Shown here: positions 23,095 to 32,374 of the stretch, piece after piece
Position numbering within the stretch: the first letter of the stretch is position 1
How the letters are laid out: each line of letters opens with the position of its first letter
From: an uncultured Desulfobacteraceae bacterium
Lineage (GTDB): Bacteria; Desulfobacterota; Desulfobacteria; Desulfobacterales; Desulfobacteraceae
Assembly: GCA_913041495.1 (NCBI GenBank)
Contig: CAJWHT010000040.1
Span: 1 to 33,033, forward strand
DNA length: 33,033 nt
Direction: 5' to 3'
Made by a program: the position numbers and the translations under genes
The notes under the pieces: generated by a model
The model's input: only the letters and a program-made list of their open reading frames with translations
Database searches by the model: none
What the model was told of the DNA's origin: nothing

Positions 23095-23862
23095 ATGCTG
23101 CTGGTAATAGATGTGGGAAACACCAACACCGTGATCGGGGTCTATGAAAACGATAAACTCATAGAAGATTGGCGGATCAGAACCGTCCGGGAAAACACGG
23201 CCGATGAGTTCAACATTCTGGCCAACGCCCTGTTTGCAGACAAGGGCATTGATCCGTCACGGATTACCAGAACCGTTATTTCTTCGGTGGTTCCCTCTTC
23301 GGTGCGTATCCTCAATGCCTTCTGCCAGCGCTACCTCAAGCTTGATCCCCTGTGGATCGAGGCTGCGGCCGTAAAAAAACTGATGCCCATCCTCTACTCC
23401 AACCCCAACGAGGTGGGGGCGGACCGCATCGTCAATGCCGTGGCCGCATACGATAAGTACAAACGGGCACTCATCATCATTGATTTCGGCACCGCCACCA
23501 CCTTTGACGTGGTTACGCAAAAGGGAGAATACCTGGGCGGCGCCATCTGCCCCGGGGTGATGATATCCTCGGAAGCCCTTTTCCAGCGGGCCTCCCGCCT
23601 GCCCCGGGTGGAAATCTTCAAGGCACCGGAACGGGTCATCGGTGATGATACCATTGAAAGTATCAAATCCGGGCTGATTCACGGCAATGCCGCCATGGTG
23701 GACGGCATGGTGGCGCGGATGAAAAAAGAAATGGCGGCAGAGCCCATGATCATCGCCACCGGCGGCCTGGCCCCCCTCATCGCGGAAGTATCCGATGCCA
23801 TTGAAACCGTTGACCAGGAACTGACCCTGAACGGCCTCAGGATTATCTCCCAGGCCATGTAG
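23095..23862 (+). CDS. coaX: Type III pantothenate kinase
   Basis: CoaX phosphorylates pantothenate in the first step of CoA synthesis; it belongs to the ASKHA fold and is not feedback-inhibited by CoA. The 255-residue protein has DVGNTNTVIGVY (residues 5-16), EVGADRIVNAVAAYDKY, IIDFGTATTFDVV and GGAICPGVMIS. Length is typical. The ATG at 23095 is seven bases after AAGGAG; a TTG three bases earlier is unlikely. The 109-base gap after the YbbR gene shows no terminator, so it may be co-transcribed with ftsH-folP-ybbR. Confidence 0.97.
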   Translation: MLLVIDVGNTNTVIGVYENDKLIEDWRIRTVRENTADEFNILANALFADKGIDPSRITRTVISSVVPSSVRILNAFCQRYLKLDPLWIEAAAVKKLMPILYSNPNEVGADRIVNAVAAYDKYKRALIIIDFGTATTFDVVTQKGEYLGGAICPGVMISSEALFQRASRLPRVEIFKAPERVIGDDTIESIKSGLIHGNAAMVDGMVARMKKEMAAEPMIIATGGLAPLIAEVSDAIETVDQELTLNGLRIISQAM

Positions 23863-23873
23863 GAAAGATTAAA

Positions 23874-25019
23874 ATGAATACGGGCGGACGACATACCGGC
23901 AAGGACAGCACAAGACATCTCCTGCCCGGCCTCTGTCTTTTCACCGCTCTGCTGTTTCTTTTTGCCCCGGTCCTGCCTGCCCACGCCCTGGGCCCGGAAG
24001 AGGTCCTGGTAATTGCCAACCGCAATGCCGCAAAAAGCCCGGGACTTGCCAAATTTTACATGGCCCAGCGGGGGATCCCCAAGGAGAACCTCGTTCTGCT
24101 CTGGATGACGGACAAGGAGGACTGCACCCGGGAAGCCTACGAAAAAAAGGCCGTTCCCCCGGTCCGCCGATTTCTCAAGGCCCATCCGGAGATTCGTGCC
24201 CTGGTCACAGTTTACGGCGTTCCCCTGAAAATCAAGGCCCCGGCAGGTAGCGGCAACCACAGTAAAACCAACAGTGGCGCTGCCTTTGATTCGGAACTCG
24301 CCCTGGTGAAGGCCCCGGCCTACCATCTGAAAAGCTGGCAGCTCAATCCCTTTTACCTGGGGTACAAGGGGAAGAAAACAAACATCCGTAAAAAACATGT
24401 CATGATGGTCAGCCGCCTGGATGCCCCCAATGCCGGTATTGTCCGCCGCATGATCAAGGACAGCATCAGGGCGGAAAAAGAAGGGCTGCAGGGAAAGGCC
24501 TATTTTGATGCCAGATGGCCCCTGCCGCGCAAAGGAACCAAATTGTCGGGGTACGCGTTTTACGACGTATCCCTCCATAAAACCGCCCGGTTCCACAGAG
24601 AAAAGAATATCCTTCCCGTGGTCCTCAACCAGGAAAAAGCCCTTTTTCAGCCGGGCCAGGCCCCTGATGCCGCCCTGTACTGCGGCTGGTACAGCCTGTC
24701 CAATTATGTGGATGCCTTCCAGTGGAACCGGGGTGCTGTGGGCTACCATATGGCCAGCGGCGAATGCGCCACCTTGAAGGGGAACGGCAACACCTGGTGC
24801 AAACGTATCCTGGAAAACGGCGCGGCCGCCACCATCGGCCCTGTAAGCGAGCCATATATCCAGGCGTTTCCCGTGCCTGAAATCTTCTTTAATCTGCTCA
24901 CCGACGGCTATCTGACCCTGGTGGAAGCCTACACGGTCAGCCTGCCGTTTTTGTCCTGGCAGATGATCCTGGTGGGCGACCCCCTGTACAAGCTCAACAT
25001 CGTGAAGGGAGAAGGATAA
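23874..25019 (+). CDS. TIGR03790-family secreted protein
   Basis: A 381-residue protein with a signal peptide (hydrophobic core LLPGLCLFTALLFLFAPVL, cleavage near PAHA) and the TIGR03790 pattern: ALGPEEVLVIANRNAAKSPGLA, FYMAQRGIPKENLVLL, ALVTVYGVPLKI and a late GPVSEPYIQAFPVPEIFF. The family occurs in deltaproteobacteria, Planctomycetes and others and has no known function. It begins 11 bases after coaX, and its last base is the first base of the downstream DUF2157 gene (TAATG). The three downstream genes appear to form a set. Confidence 0.85.
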   Translation: MNTGGRHTGKDSTRHLLPGLCLFTALLFLFAPVLPAHALGPEEVLVIANRNAAKSPGLAKFYMAQRGIPKENLVLLWMTDKEDCTREAYEKKAVPPVRRFLKAHPEIRALVTVYGVPLKIKAPAGSGNHSKTNSGAAFDSELALVKAPAYHLKSWQLNPFYLGYKGKKTNIRKKHVMMVSRLDAPNAGIVRRMIKDSIRAEKEGLQGKAYFDARWPLPRKGTKLSGYAFYDVSLHKTARFHREKNILPVVLNQEKALFQPGQAPDAALYCGWYSLSNYVDAFQWNRGAVGYHMASGECATLKGNGNTWCKRILENGAAATIGPVSEPYIQAFPVPEIFFNLLTDGYLTLVEAYTVSLPFLSWQMILVGDPLYKLNIVKGEG

Positions 25020-26350
25020 TGGGCCTTATCCGCTTATTCAAGAACGACCTTGCCGCAGAAATCCGGAAATGGACGGAAAAAGGCCTGATATCCACGGACC
25101 AGGCCGCAGCCATCTGCCGGGAATACGGCATGGACTTCCATGACACGGACCAACGGTCCAGGGGATACTGGATACTGGTCTTTTTGGGCTACCTGTTCAT
25201 CGGCATGGCCCTGATCACCCTCATCAGCGCCAACTGGGACAATATCCCCAGGGCTCTGAGGATGGGAGGGCTTATCGGTATCACCCTGGCCGCCCACCTG
25301 GCCGGACTTCACAAATTCCGGCAGGGTAAGGATACGGCCGCCGTCGGACTTTTTTTCCTAGGCGCCCTGTGTTACGGGGCATCGATCATGCTCATCGCCC
25401 AGATCTACCACATCGGCGAACATTTCCCGGACGGCATCCTTATCTGGGCTCTGGGTGTTCTCCCCCTGGCCCTGCTGCTGCAAAGCCGGGCATTGATGCT
25501 GCAGACCATGACGCTGGGCACCCTCTGGTTTTTCGTTGAAAGCCACCTGGGCTACTTTCCCTGGTACTTTTTCATTTTCCTTTCAGCCGCCGTCTGGCAT
25601 CTGGTCAAATCCGGTGCCAGCCGCACCCTGTTTCTCTGGGTTATCATCATGACCGGTATCTTTGCAGAATACGGTATATCCTGGGGGTTAGACGGCTGGC
25701 AGCACCTGGATATCCAGGCGGAGAACCTGTTCTTTGCCGGCGGATGGGTGCTGTTCTGTTACGGCGCCTCAAAATACCTGGTCCACCGGGACAATCCCGA
25801 TGCCGTGGATTACGGCACCTTGCTCGCCCTCTGGTGTCTGCGCTTTTTCATTGTCACCCTGTTTATCTTCAGCTTTGAGGGGGCCTGGGAAGAAGTTTTC
25901 GACATGGACTGGCGGGTGCCTGGGGCCGCCCTTGCCGGCGGCCTGAGCCTTGCCGGCGCAGCCCTTGTACTGACCTGGCTTGGAAACAGACGAACGGACG
26001 GACTTACGGTCACAGCCATCATCAGCCTGCTGTACCTGCTGTCTCTTTGGGCATCTCAAACCCTCACTGACACCACCCCGGCCCTTTATTTTGCCGTTGC
26101 GGATAATATCGCCCTTGTCAGCTCCGGCGTCTGGCTTATCGTCAGCGGGATCAAAAACAGCATCTCCCACTATTTTTTCCTCGGGGTGGTCACCATCCTG
26201 CTCACAGGCCTTGTTCGGTATGTGGACCTGGTGGGGGACTATATCGGGGCCGCCGCCCTTTTCCTGGGATTCGCCGTGATTCTCCTTGCCACCGCCCGGT
26301 TCTGGAAGTCCAGAACCCAAAATAGGAGAGAAAAAAGGGGGACCACATGA
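25019..26350 (+). CDS. DUF2157-family polytopic membrane protein
   Basis: The 443-residue protein starts with a soluble N-terminal module (about 1-45, WTEKGLISTDQAAAICREYG) typical of DUF2157. Multiple hydrophobic segments follow, about ten to twelve, including GYLFIGMALITLISANWDNI. Function unknown. In other bacteria DUF2157, DUF4401 and GDYXXLXY proteins are neighbours, and here the next gene is a GDYXXLXY homologue, so this is the same module with the middle domain absent or fused. It overlaps neighbours on both sides. Confidence 0.85.
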   Translation: MGLIRLFKNDLAAEIRKWTEKGLISTDQAAAICREYGMDFHDTDQRSRGYWILVFLGYLFIGMALITLISANWDNIPRALRMGGLIGITLAAHLAGLHKFRQGKDTAAVGLFFLGALCYGASIMLIAQIYHIGEHFPDGILIWALGVLPLALLLQSRALMLQTMTLGTLWFFVESHLGYFPWYFFIFLSAAVWHLVKSGASRTLFLWVIIMTGIFAEYGISWGLDGWQHLDIQAENLFFAGGWVLFCYGASKYLVHRDNPDAVDYGTLLALWCLRFFIVTLFIFSFEGAWEEVFDMDWRVPGAALAGGLSLAGAALVLTWLGNRRTDGLTVTAIISLLYLLSLWASQTLTDTTPALYFAVADNIALVSSGVWLIVSGIKNSISHYFFLGVVTILLTGLVRYVDLVGDYIGAAALFLGFAVILLATARFWKSRTQNRREKRGTT

Positions 26351-26880
26351 CGCATCCGAACACCAGGTCAAAAGGGGTACTCATCGGGCTGATCCTGGTG
26401 ATTCTCTGCCAGGCAACGGTATTGGCCATGATAACCGTCAACGCCAGAATGCCCCTGTGGACCGGGGAAGAAATCTGGCTGAAAACCCAACCGGTGGACC
26501 CCCGCAGCCTGTTCAGGGGCAACTATGCCCGGCTGCGCTACGACATCAGCGATATCCCGGCCAAGGAGATCAACCGGATACGGGAGCCCAAATCCAACGA
26601 ACCGGTTTATGTCATGCTATCCCCTGCCCCCGGCGGCATCCATGTTTACAAAGGGGTCAGCTTCACCCGGCCGGCCTCCGGTCCCTTCATCCGGGGCCGG
26701 GTCATCCGCCACGGCCGCCATTCCCAGAAAAGTTACCGGGTCCGCTATGGTATTGAAGCCTACTTTGCCCCCAAAGAGAAGGCTCTGGCCTTGGAACGCA
26801 AACTTCGATCATCCGCCGTGGCCAAAATCTTCGTATCGGATTCAGGCAAAGCGGCCCTGGACAGTATCCATGAGCCGTAA
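26347..26880 (+). CDS. GDYXXLXY-domain protein, membrane-anchored
   Basis: A 177-residue protein with one N-terminal membrane helix (about 13-32, LIGLILVILCQATVLAMITV) and an extracytoplasmic domain. The hallmark motif appears as RGNYARLRYDI, with Asn in place of the Asp of GDYXXLXY. It overlaps the DUF2157 gene by ATGA. Function unknown; a periplasmic partner of the DUF2157 membrane protein is likely. It is the last gene of the plus-strand block and converges on the PAS kinase gene with 18 bases between stops. Confidence 0.85.
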   Translation: MTHPNTRSKGVLIGLILVILCQATVLAMITVNARMPLWTGEEIWLKTQPVDPRSLFRGNYARLRYDISDIPAKEINRIREPKSNEPVYVMLSPAPGGIHVYKGVSFTRPASGPFIRGRVIRHGRHSQKSYRVRYGIEAYFAPKEKALALERKLRSSAVAKIFVSDSGKAALDSIHEP

Positions 26881-26898
26881 ACGGGTGCGACGAAATAT

Positions 26899-28698
26899 TC
26901 AGGACGGCGTGACTTCGGGCAGATAAACACTGAAGCAGGTGCCCTCGCCCGGTGTACTTTCCACGGTTACGGCTCCGCCGTAATTTCTGACGATGCCGTG
27001 GACAACGGCAAGGCCCAGTCCGGCGTTACTGCCGCCTTCCTTTGTGGAATAATAGGGCTCAAATATCCGCGGCAGGGCGTCAGGGTCTATGCCCGGCCCC
27101 GTATCCGCCACCCGGAAACGGATGTAGGATCCCGGCGGAATATCTAATGGGGTGGGTTCATCGCTCCGGGACAGGACGATTCTATCCCCGCCCACCATAA
27201 TGGTTCCCCGGTGATCCATGGCATGGGCCGCATTGGTGATCAGATTCATGAGAACCTGCCGAAGACGGGTTTCCTCTCCCATCACCATCAACTGCATGCC
27301 GCAGGGTTCGAATTCCAGGGTCAGGTCCTGTCCCATGGACAGCCGGATCAGCTTGAGAGTTTCCCACATCAGCGGTTCCAGATCCAGCGGGGAGGTCTCG
27401 TGCCGGTCTTCCCTGCCGATGGCGTATAATTTTTCCGATAGGTTCACCGCCTGTTTGGTGGCGGAGATCACCCGGGTGAGATACCGGGCGGCCGGATGGT
27501 TCTCACCGGTAAGCTCCAGTGAAAGATCCGTGTAGTTGAGGATGATGCTCAAAACATTGTTAAAATCATGGGCGGTACCGCCGGCCATAAGGCCTATGGA
27601 CTCCATCTTCCTGGATTGCCACAGCCGCTGCTCCAGTTCCTGCTTTTCTCTTTCCGCCTTTCGCCGCTCGGTGATGTCGCGGCCCATGAGCAGCAGCCCG
27701 GGTTCCCGTTGCTCATCCGTCATAGGCACCAGGGAAATCTCCATGGGAACCGGTGTACCGTCCCGGCAGATAAGATGGGCCTCGGCCAGTTGCCCCCGCA
27801 TTTCCCGACGCCCTTTTGTAAGATCCCGGATCTTGCCGAATGAGGGCAGCAGCAGACGCACATCCTCCCCCAGAAGATCCCTATTGCCAAAACCGGAAAG
27901 TGCAAGACCGAAGGCATTTACATAGAGGATCTTCTCCTTGCAGGACACCTTCAGTATCAACTCCCGGGCCGTCTCTGACAGCAGACGGTAGCGGGATTCG
28001 CTTGCCCTGAGGGCGGTCAGGGTCTTCTTGTGCTCCGCCACCTCTTTTCGAAGGGAAGCCTGTGACGCTGACAACTGGTCCACCTTCTCTTCCAGGGCCC
28101 TGTTGGTCTCTCTTACCCGGCTGTATAAGTCATAGGTTTCAAGGGCGTTGGCGCAATGGGTCATAAGGATGGAAAAGAGTTCCAGGACCGCCTCGGGCAG
28201 ATCCCTGGGAGACCCCTCCAGGATGGCGATGCACATCCCCCGGGTTCTGGACACCGTTGCCAGGACATGGAGAAGAAAATGAGAGGAAAAATCGCGGGAG
28301 GCCGCCGTCACCGGTTTTTTTTCAAGTACGGCCCTGGAAAAGGTACCATCCTCGATAAAGGCGGCAAGCTCTTCTTCCACCAGGTCCCGGTCATCACCGG
28401 GGTAGCAGGCCGCCAGTTCAAAATCCGCGGTCTGTTCGTCAATGAGGAAAAAACTTAAGGTACGGATCCCGATGAGTTTTTCCACCTGCTCCCGGCATTG
28501 CTGAAGAATGGCCTCCGGTTTTTCCAGGCGGTTGATGCTTTCACTGAATCCGCTGAGTTCCCGGATCAATCCCAGTGCCTTTACCCTGGAACGGTTTACC
28601 TCCTCAAGATGGGCCAGACGCTGACGCAGCCGGATGTCTGCCTGGTCTGTATCTCCCCGTTCCATATCTCCCCGGTTTGTGCCTGTGCGATCTGTCAT
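26899..28698 (-). CDS. GAF/PAS-domain sensor histidine kinase, cytosolic
   Basis: A 599-residue soluble kinase. A GAF-like domain is at about 55-190, a coiled coil at 195-230, a PAS domain at 235-350, the phospho-acceptor box AGGTAHDFNNVLSIILNYT with H377, and HATPase at 470-595 with NLITNAAHAM, DTGPGID and AGLGLAVVHGIV. No membrane helix and no receiver domain are present, so a separate response regulator must accept the phosphate. Its ATG at 28698 overlaps the stop of the HDOD gene (ATGA), so the two are co-translated. A later in-frame ATG (residue 12) is a possible start. Confidence 0.93.
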   Translation of the reverse strand: MTDRTGTNRGDMERGDTDQADIRLRQRLAHLEEVNRSRVKALGLIRELSGFSESINRLEKPEAILQQCREQVEKLIGIRTLSFFLIDEQTADFELAACYPGDDRDLVEEELAAFIEDGTFSRAVLEKKPVTAASRDFSSHFLLHVLATVSRTRGMCIAILEGSPRDLPEAVLELFSILMTHCANALETYDLYSRVRETNRALEEKVDQLSASQASLRKEVAEHKKTLTALRASESRYRLLSETARELILKVSCKEKILYVNAFGLALSGFGNRDLLGEDVRLLLPSFGKIRDLTKGRREMRGQLAEAHLICRDGTPVPMEISLVPMTDEQREPGLLLMGRDITERRKAEREKQELEQRLWQSRKMESIGLMAGGTAHDFNNVLSIILNYTDLSLELTGENHPAARYLTRVISATKQAVNLSEKLYAIGREDRHETSPLDLEPLMWETLKLIRLSMGQDLTLEFEPCGMQLMVMGEETRLRQVLMNLITNAAHAMDHRGTIMVGGDRIVLSRSDEPTPLDIPPGSYIRFRVADTGPGIDPDALPRIFEPYYSTKEGGSNAGLGLAVVHGIVRNYGGAVTVESTPGEGTCFSVYLPEVTPS

Positions 28699-29909
28699 AG
28701 GAAAAACCGTATCGTTTCCGCCAGTTGACGCTCTGTCTGACGAACCACCGGAATCAGAGTACCGGGTGAGATGCCTAACGCTTTCCAGGCGCCCATGCTC
28801 AGGGCAGGCAGGGTGATTTCCCCTGAAAACCCGATCCCCAGGGCGGATACCATCCAGTTGGCAAAATAGACCACGGCCACCTCTTTGTCCGGTGCCTCCC
28901 TCAGGGGTGCATGGTGGTCCCGGATAAGCCGGGTGATCCCGGCAGGCAGATTCCAGAAATCGGCCAGCATGCTGCCGAATTCACCGTGTTCCAGGGAGAA
29001 AAATTTGGGTTCCACCTGATGGAGGGTCAGCCCCAGTTTGGCGGCCTGGGCAAGGGCTGTGGCAAACACTTCCGGAAAATGGTTCAGCAGAACCAGACGG
29101 CCGATATCGTGGAGAAGGCCGCCGATAAATACCCTTTCCCCGTTGACCTCCGGGATATGGGTGGCCAGGTTGCGGGCCATGATGCCGCAGCCCACGCTGT
29201 GCCGCCAGAAGGCATCCATGTCCAGAAACGTTTCCGGCATTCCTTTGAAGTGGTTGATCACCGTAATCCCCAGGGCCAGGTTGCAGACTTCCTTTGTGCC
29301 CAGGGTCATGGCTGCAAGGGTAAGGGAATCGATTTTTTCGGAACGCCCGTAAAAGGCCGAGTTGACAATCTTGAGCAGGGTGGCGGACAGGCTGGTATCC
29401 TTGCTGACGATCTCGGCAATGTCCTTTCCCGAGCATTTGGGATCATTCACCGCGGTATTGATTTCAGAGTATATCTGAGGCAGTGCGGGCAAGGATAGAT
29501 CCCCATTAAGCAGGGACAGAGGGTCGGCCGTGCCCCGGGAGGAAATTCCGGACCGGCTGCCGGCGGCGGCACGCAACCGTTTTTGAAAGGATAACAGCAC
29601 CTCAGGCCGCTCGCTGAACCAGCTTTCGGTGATATTGTACATGGCTTCGGCCACCGGGTCTTTCAACGGATTTTTCTTGAACCACCGGCCGAGGAAAGCC
29701 TGCAGCTTGGCATCACCTGTATCCGTCTTTTGTTGAGCCCCTGGGGCAGGCTGCACCATGACCTCCGGAATCCCCCACATCTTCAGGATTCTGATCTCTT
29801 TATCTCCCAGTGTGGTACCGGCATCCATCAGATGCCTGCCGTCCTTATTTTTCACTTCCCGGGCCAGTACCATTCCGGGTTTTGCCGTAAACACGCTTAC
29901 CAGGTTCAT
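28695..29909 (-). CDS. HDOD-domain signalling protein
   Basis: A 404-residue protein with an N-terminal domain of about 55 residues (FTAKPGMVLAREVKNKDGRH) and an HDOD domain at about 135-335, with LPALPQIYSEI, IVSKDTSLSATLLKIVNSAFYG and FIGGLLHDIGRLVLLNHF. HDOD proteins are found in bacterial regulation, often with kinases or c-di-GMP enzymes, and usually lack known catalysis. It is the first gene of a two-gene operon with the PAS kinase. A clear promoter precedes it. The ATG at 29909 has only a weak ribosome binding site. Confidence 0.92.
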   Translation of the reverse strand: MNLVSVFTAKPGMVLAREVKNKDGRHLMDAGTTLGDKEIRILKMWGIPEVMVQPAPGAQQKTDTGDAKLQAFLGRWFKKNPLKDPVAEAMYNITESWFSERPEVLLSFQKRLRAAAGSRSGISSRGTADPLSLLNGDLSLPALPQIYSEINTAVNDPKCSGKDIAEIVSKDTSLSATLLKIVNSAFYGRSEKIDSLTLAAMTLGTKEVCNLALGITVINHFKGMPETFLDMDAFWRHSVGCGIMARNLATHIPEVNGERVFIGGLLHDIGRLVLLNHFPEVFATALAQAAKLGLTLHQVEPKFFSLEHGEFGSMLADFWNLPAGITRLIRDHHAPLREAPDKEVAVVYFANWMVSALGIGFSGEITLPALSMGAWKALGISPGTLIPVVRQTERQLAETIRFFL

Positions 29910-29946
29910 GGGTTGTCCGTATTTTTATCGTTCTTTACAGGAATTC

Positions 29947-29975
29947 ACTTTATCTGAAATGCCAAACCCGGTCAA
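29947..29975 (-). promoter_or_regulatory. Promoter of the HDOD/kinase operon
   Basis: On the minus strand TTGACC (plus 29970-29975) is followed after 17 bases by TAAAGT (plus 29947-29952). Transcription would start near 29940, about 30 bases ahead of the HDOD start codon at 29909. Matches are 5/6 and 4/6 to the sigma-70 consensus with ideal spacing. Confidence 0.5.
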
Positions 29976-29982
29976 CTCAACA

Positions 29983-32367
29983 TTACGGCGATCCCGGCGC
30001 CGGGGAAATAACCCTGAAAGAAACCTGGTCGCTGTTTCCCGTTTCATCCACCACCGAAAGCTGGTATCCCCCCGGTTCGGGCATGGGAAAAGACGCCGCG
30101 GCCCTGCTGTCGCCGGCATTCAGGGGCCGTCTGTTGAGGAACCAGTAAAGCCGTCCCTGGCCGCCCAAGGCGATGAGGGGCACGGCCGGGCCGGATACTC
30201 CCGGGGAGGTGTGTTTTCCGGGACTGCCCGGCTGCCGGCGCAGCAGGCTCCCCTCCGACACGGAAACGATACGGATGTCAGGTGCAGCCGGCGGCGTCAT
30301 CCCCGGGCATTGGGGGGAATCTTCCGGAAAAAGGGCCGCCCGCCGCCACCGGGAAGGGATATAGGCCTCGGCTTTAAGCGGCCAGAGGGCAACGGATTGT
30401 TTTTTAACACCGCCGCAGGCAGGGGTTGCCCTGCGGCCCTCCCGGTCCACCCAGAAGGTCCGGACCAGGGGGGCGGATAACCCGGCATCGGTGCCCGCCA
30501 TTGTCGGGGGAATCCGATGATCCAGGATCCATGCGGCGTGACGCCGGGCACAGGCGCCTGCCGCCTTGTTCTGCACCCGTGATTCGGCAAGCCCCGACGG
30601 CCAGCAGATCCGCTCCCGGGTCACATTGGCAGGCATCTGGGGAGGATGTGACAGGGGGAGGTTTTCCATCACCCTGGCCATCAGGGGCACGGCGGTCACG
30701 GCCCCATACTGGCCCGGCGATGGGGTGCCGTCCGGCCGGCCGATCCACACGCCGACGATGAAGTCTCCTTTTATACCAACGGCCCAGGCATCCCTAAACC
30801 CATAGGAGGTGCCGGTCTTCCAGGCCACGGGAAAGTCCCCGGACAGCCGGGCGATGCCCTCCCTTCCCGGCAGGGGTCTGGACAATAGCTTTCTTGTAAT
30901 CCATGCCGCCCCGGGACTCATGAGGTAACGTTCGTCCAATGAATCCGTTTCTTTCAGCCGCGGGGCAGACGCCAGTCCCTGCCTTGCCAGGGCCGAGTAC
31001 AAGGTCACCAGGGATTCCAGGGAGGTGCCCATACCGCCCAACGCCATGGACAGGTTGGGCTTTCCCTTGAAACGGAACCGGGCACCGGCATTTTTCAGCC
31101 TGTCATGGAAACGGACGGGGCCATATTTTTCCAGCACCTGGACCGCCGGCAGATTCAGGGAATCCTGCAAGGCACGGGCCGCCGTCACAGGTCCGGCAAA
31201 TCCGCCGGTGAAATTCCCGGGGTCGTAGGATTCGGCGAACCTGGGCACATCCAGCAGCAGGGAATGGGAATGAATGATCCCCTCGTCCATGGCCAGGCCA
31301 TAGATAAAAGGTTTCAGGGTTGAACCGGGTGACCGGAAGGCCCGGATCATATCCACATGGCCGAGCCTGCGGCGGTTGCCGAAATCTGCGGAACCGGCAT
31401 AGGCAGAAATGGCCATGGTTCGATGATTGACCACCAGAACGGCCCCGGACTGCCCCGGCGGCAGGGAGGCTGAATAATCCCGAAGCAGTTCCGCCGTATG
31501 CAACTGGAACTCACCGTCCAGGGTGGACCGGACCAGGGGCTTGCCCGAATTTTGGAAGCGGAGGCGGCGGGAGGCCAGGGGGGCGGCCATGGGATTGGGA
31601 AACCGGTAGGCGATCACCGGCTCATTACCTGCCGCCCTCACCACGTCTTCCGGCCAGATTTTGAACCCTGCCAGACGGCGGAGCACCTTGGCCCTTGCCC
31701 GGGCCGCCCGTTCCGGGTGGCGGTCCGGCCGAAGCCGGCTCGGGGCCTGGGGCAGCACCGCCAGGAGGGCGGCCTCGGCATGGGTGAGTTCCGCGGCATC
31801 TTTTCCAAGCCAGGTCCAGGCGGCGGCCCTGACCCCTTCGATGTTGGCCCCGAACGGGGCATGGGTGAGATATAAACGTAAGATATCATCCTTGGACAGG
31901 TGAAACTCCAACTGGACTGCCCGGAGCATCTGGCAAAACTTGCGGCCGTACTTCCGGTGAGACCCGGTGCCGCCGTCGTAGGACGTATCCAGAATCCGTG
32001 CCACCTGCATGGTGATGGTGGACCCGCCGGAGACAATCCGGCCCCGGATAAGGTTCTGGGCCACGGCACGGCCCAGAGCCAGGGGATTGACCCCGGGATG
32101 ATAATAAAACCACCGGTCCTCATATCCCAAAAGCGCCTCAAGATACAGGGGAGAGACCTCATCCGGCCGGGCTGAAAACCGCCAGATCCCTCTGCTGTCG
32201 GCAAAGGCCCTTAAGGGGATGCCAGACCTGTCCAGGACCACGGTGGATACCGGCCGCCCTGCCAGGGGCAAAGGATAGAGGCGGTCCAGCGTAAGGCCGG
32301 CCGCCAAGGCAAAACATAAGAGTCCCGCCATAAAAACGGCGGGACGCTTCAATGACGTGAGGGACAT
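29983..32367 (-). CDS. pbpC: Penicillin-binding protein 1C
   Basis: A bifunctional peptidoglycan glycosyltransferase/transpeptidase of 794 residues, anchored by an N-terminal helix (about 8-27). The glycosyltransferase has the catalytic E83 in EDRWFYYHPG and GGSTITMQVAR at 114-124. The transpeptidase has SPGSTLKPF (nucleophile S349, K352), DSLN at 402-405 and KTGTS at 517-521. A C-terminal PBP1C domain lies at about 690-794. The gene starts a few bases after the macroglobulin-like gene. PBP1C and bacterial alpha-2-macroglobulin genes are a classic pair, thought to repair peptidoglycan after attack while trapping the protease. All catalytic residues seem present. Confidence 0.95.
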   Translation of the reverse strand: MSLTSLKRPAVFMAGLLCFALAAGLTLDRLYPLPLAGRPVSTVVLDRSGIPLRAFADSRGIWRFSARPDEVSPLYLEALLGYEDRWFYYHPGVNPLALGRAVAQNLIRGRIVSGGSTITMQVARILDTSYDGGTGSHRKYGRKFCQMLRAVQLEFHLSKDDILRLYLTHAPFGANIEGVRAAAWTWLGKDAAELTHAEAALLAVLPQAPSRLRPDRHPERAARARAKVLRRLAGFKIWPEDVVRAAGNEPVIAYRFPNPMAAPLASRRLRFQNSGKPLVRSTLDGEFQLHTAELLRDYSASLPPGQSGAVLVVNHRTMAISAYAGSADFGNRRRLGHVDMIRAFRSPGSTLKPFIYGLAMDEGIIHSHSLLLDVPRFAESYDPGNFTGGFAGPVTAARALQDSLNLPAVQVLEKYGPVRFHDRLKNAGARFRFKGKPNLSMALGGMGTSLESLVTLYSALARQGLASAPRLKETDSLDERYLMSPGAAWITRKLLSRPLPGREGIARLSGDFPVAWKTGTSYGFRDAWAVGIKGDFIVGVWIGRPDGTPSPGQYGAVTAVPLMARVMENLPLSHPPQMPANVTRERICWPSGLAESRVQNKAAGACARRHAAWILDHRIPPTMAGTDAGLSAPLVRTFWVDREGRRATPACGGVKKQSVALWPLKAEAYIPSRWRRAALFPEDSPQCPGMTPPAAPDIRIVSVSEGSLLRRQPGSPGKHTSPGVSGPAVPLIALGGQGRLYWFLNRRPLNAGDSRAAASFPMPEPGGYQLSVVDETGNSDQVSFRVISPAPGSP

Positions 32368-32374
32368 GGCAGCG

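Noticed and set aside
22017-23129. A 370-codon frame antisense to the YbbR gene
   Set aside because: A shadow of GC-biased third positions; composition is non-protein-like and it spans an intergenic gap.
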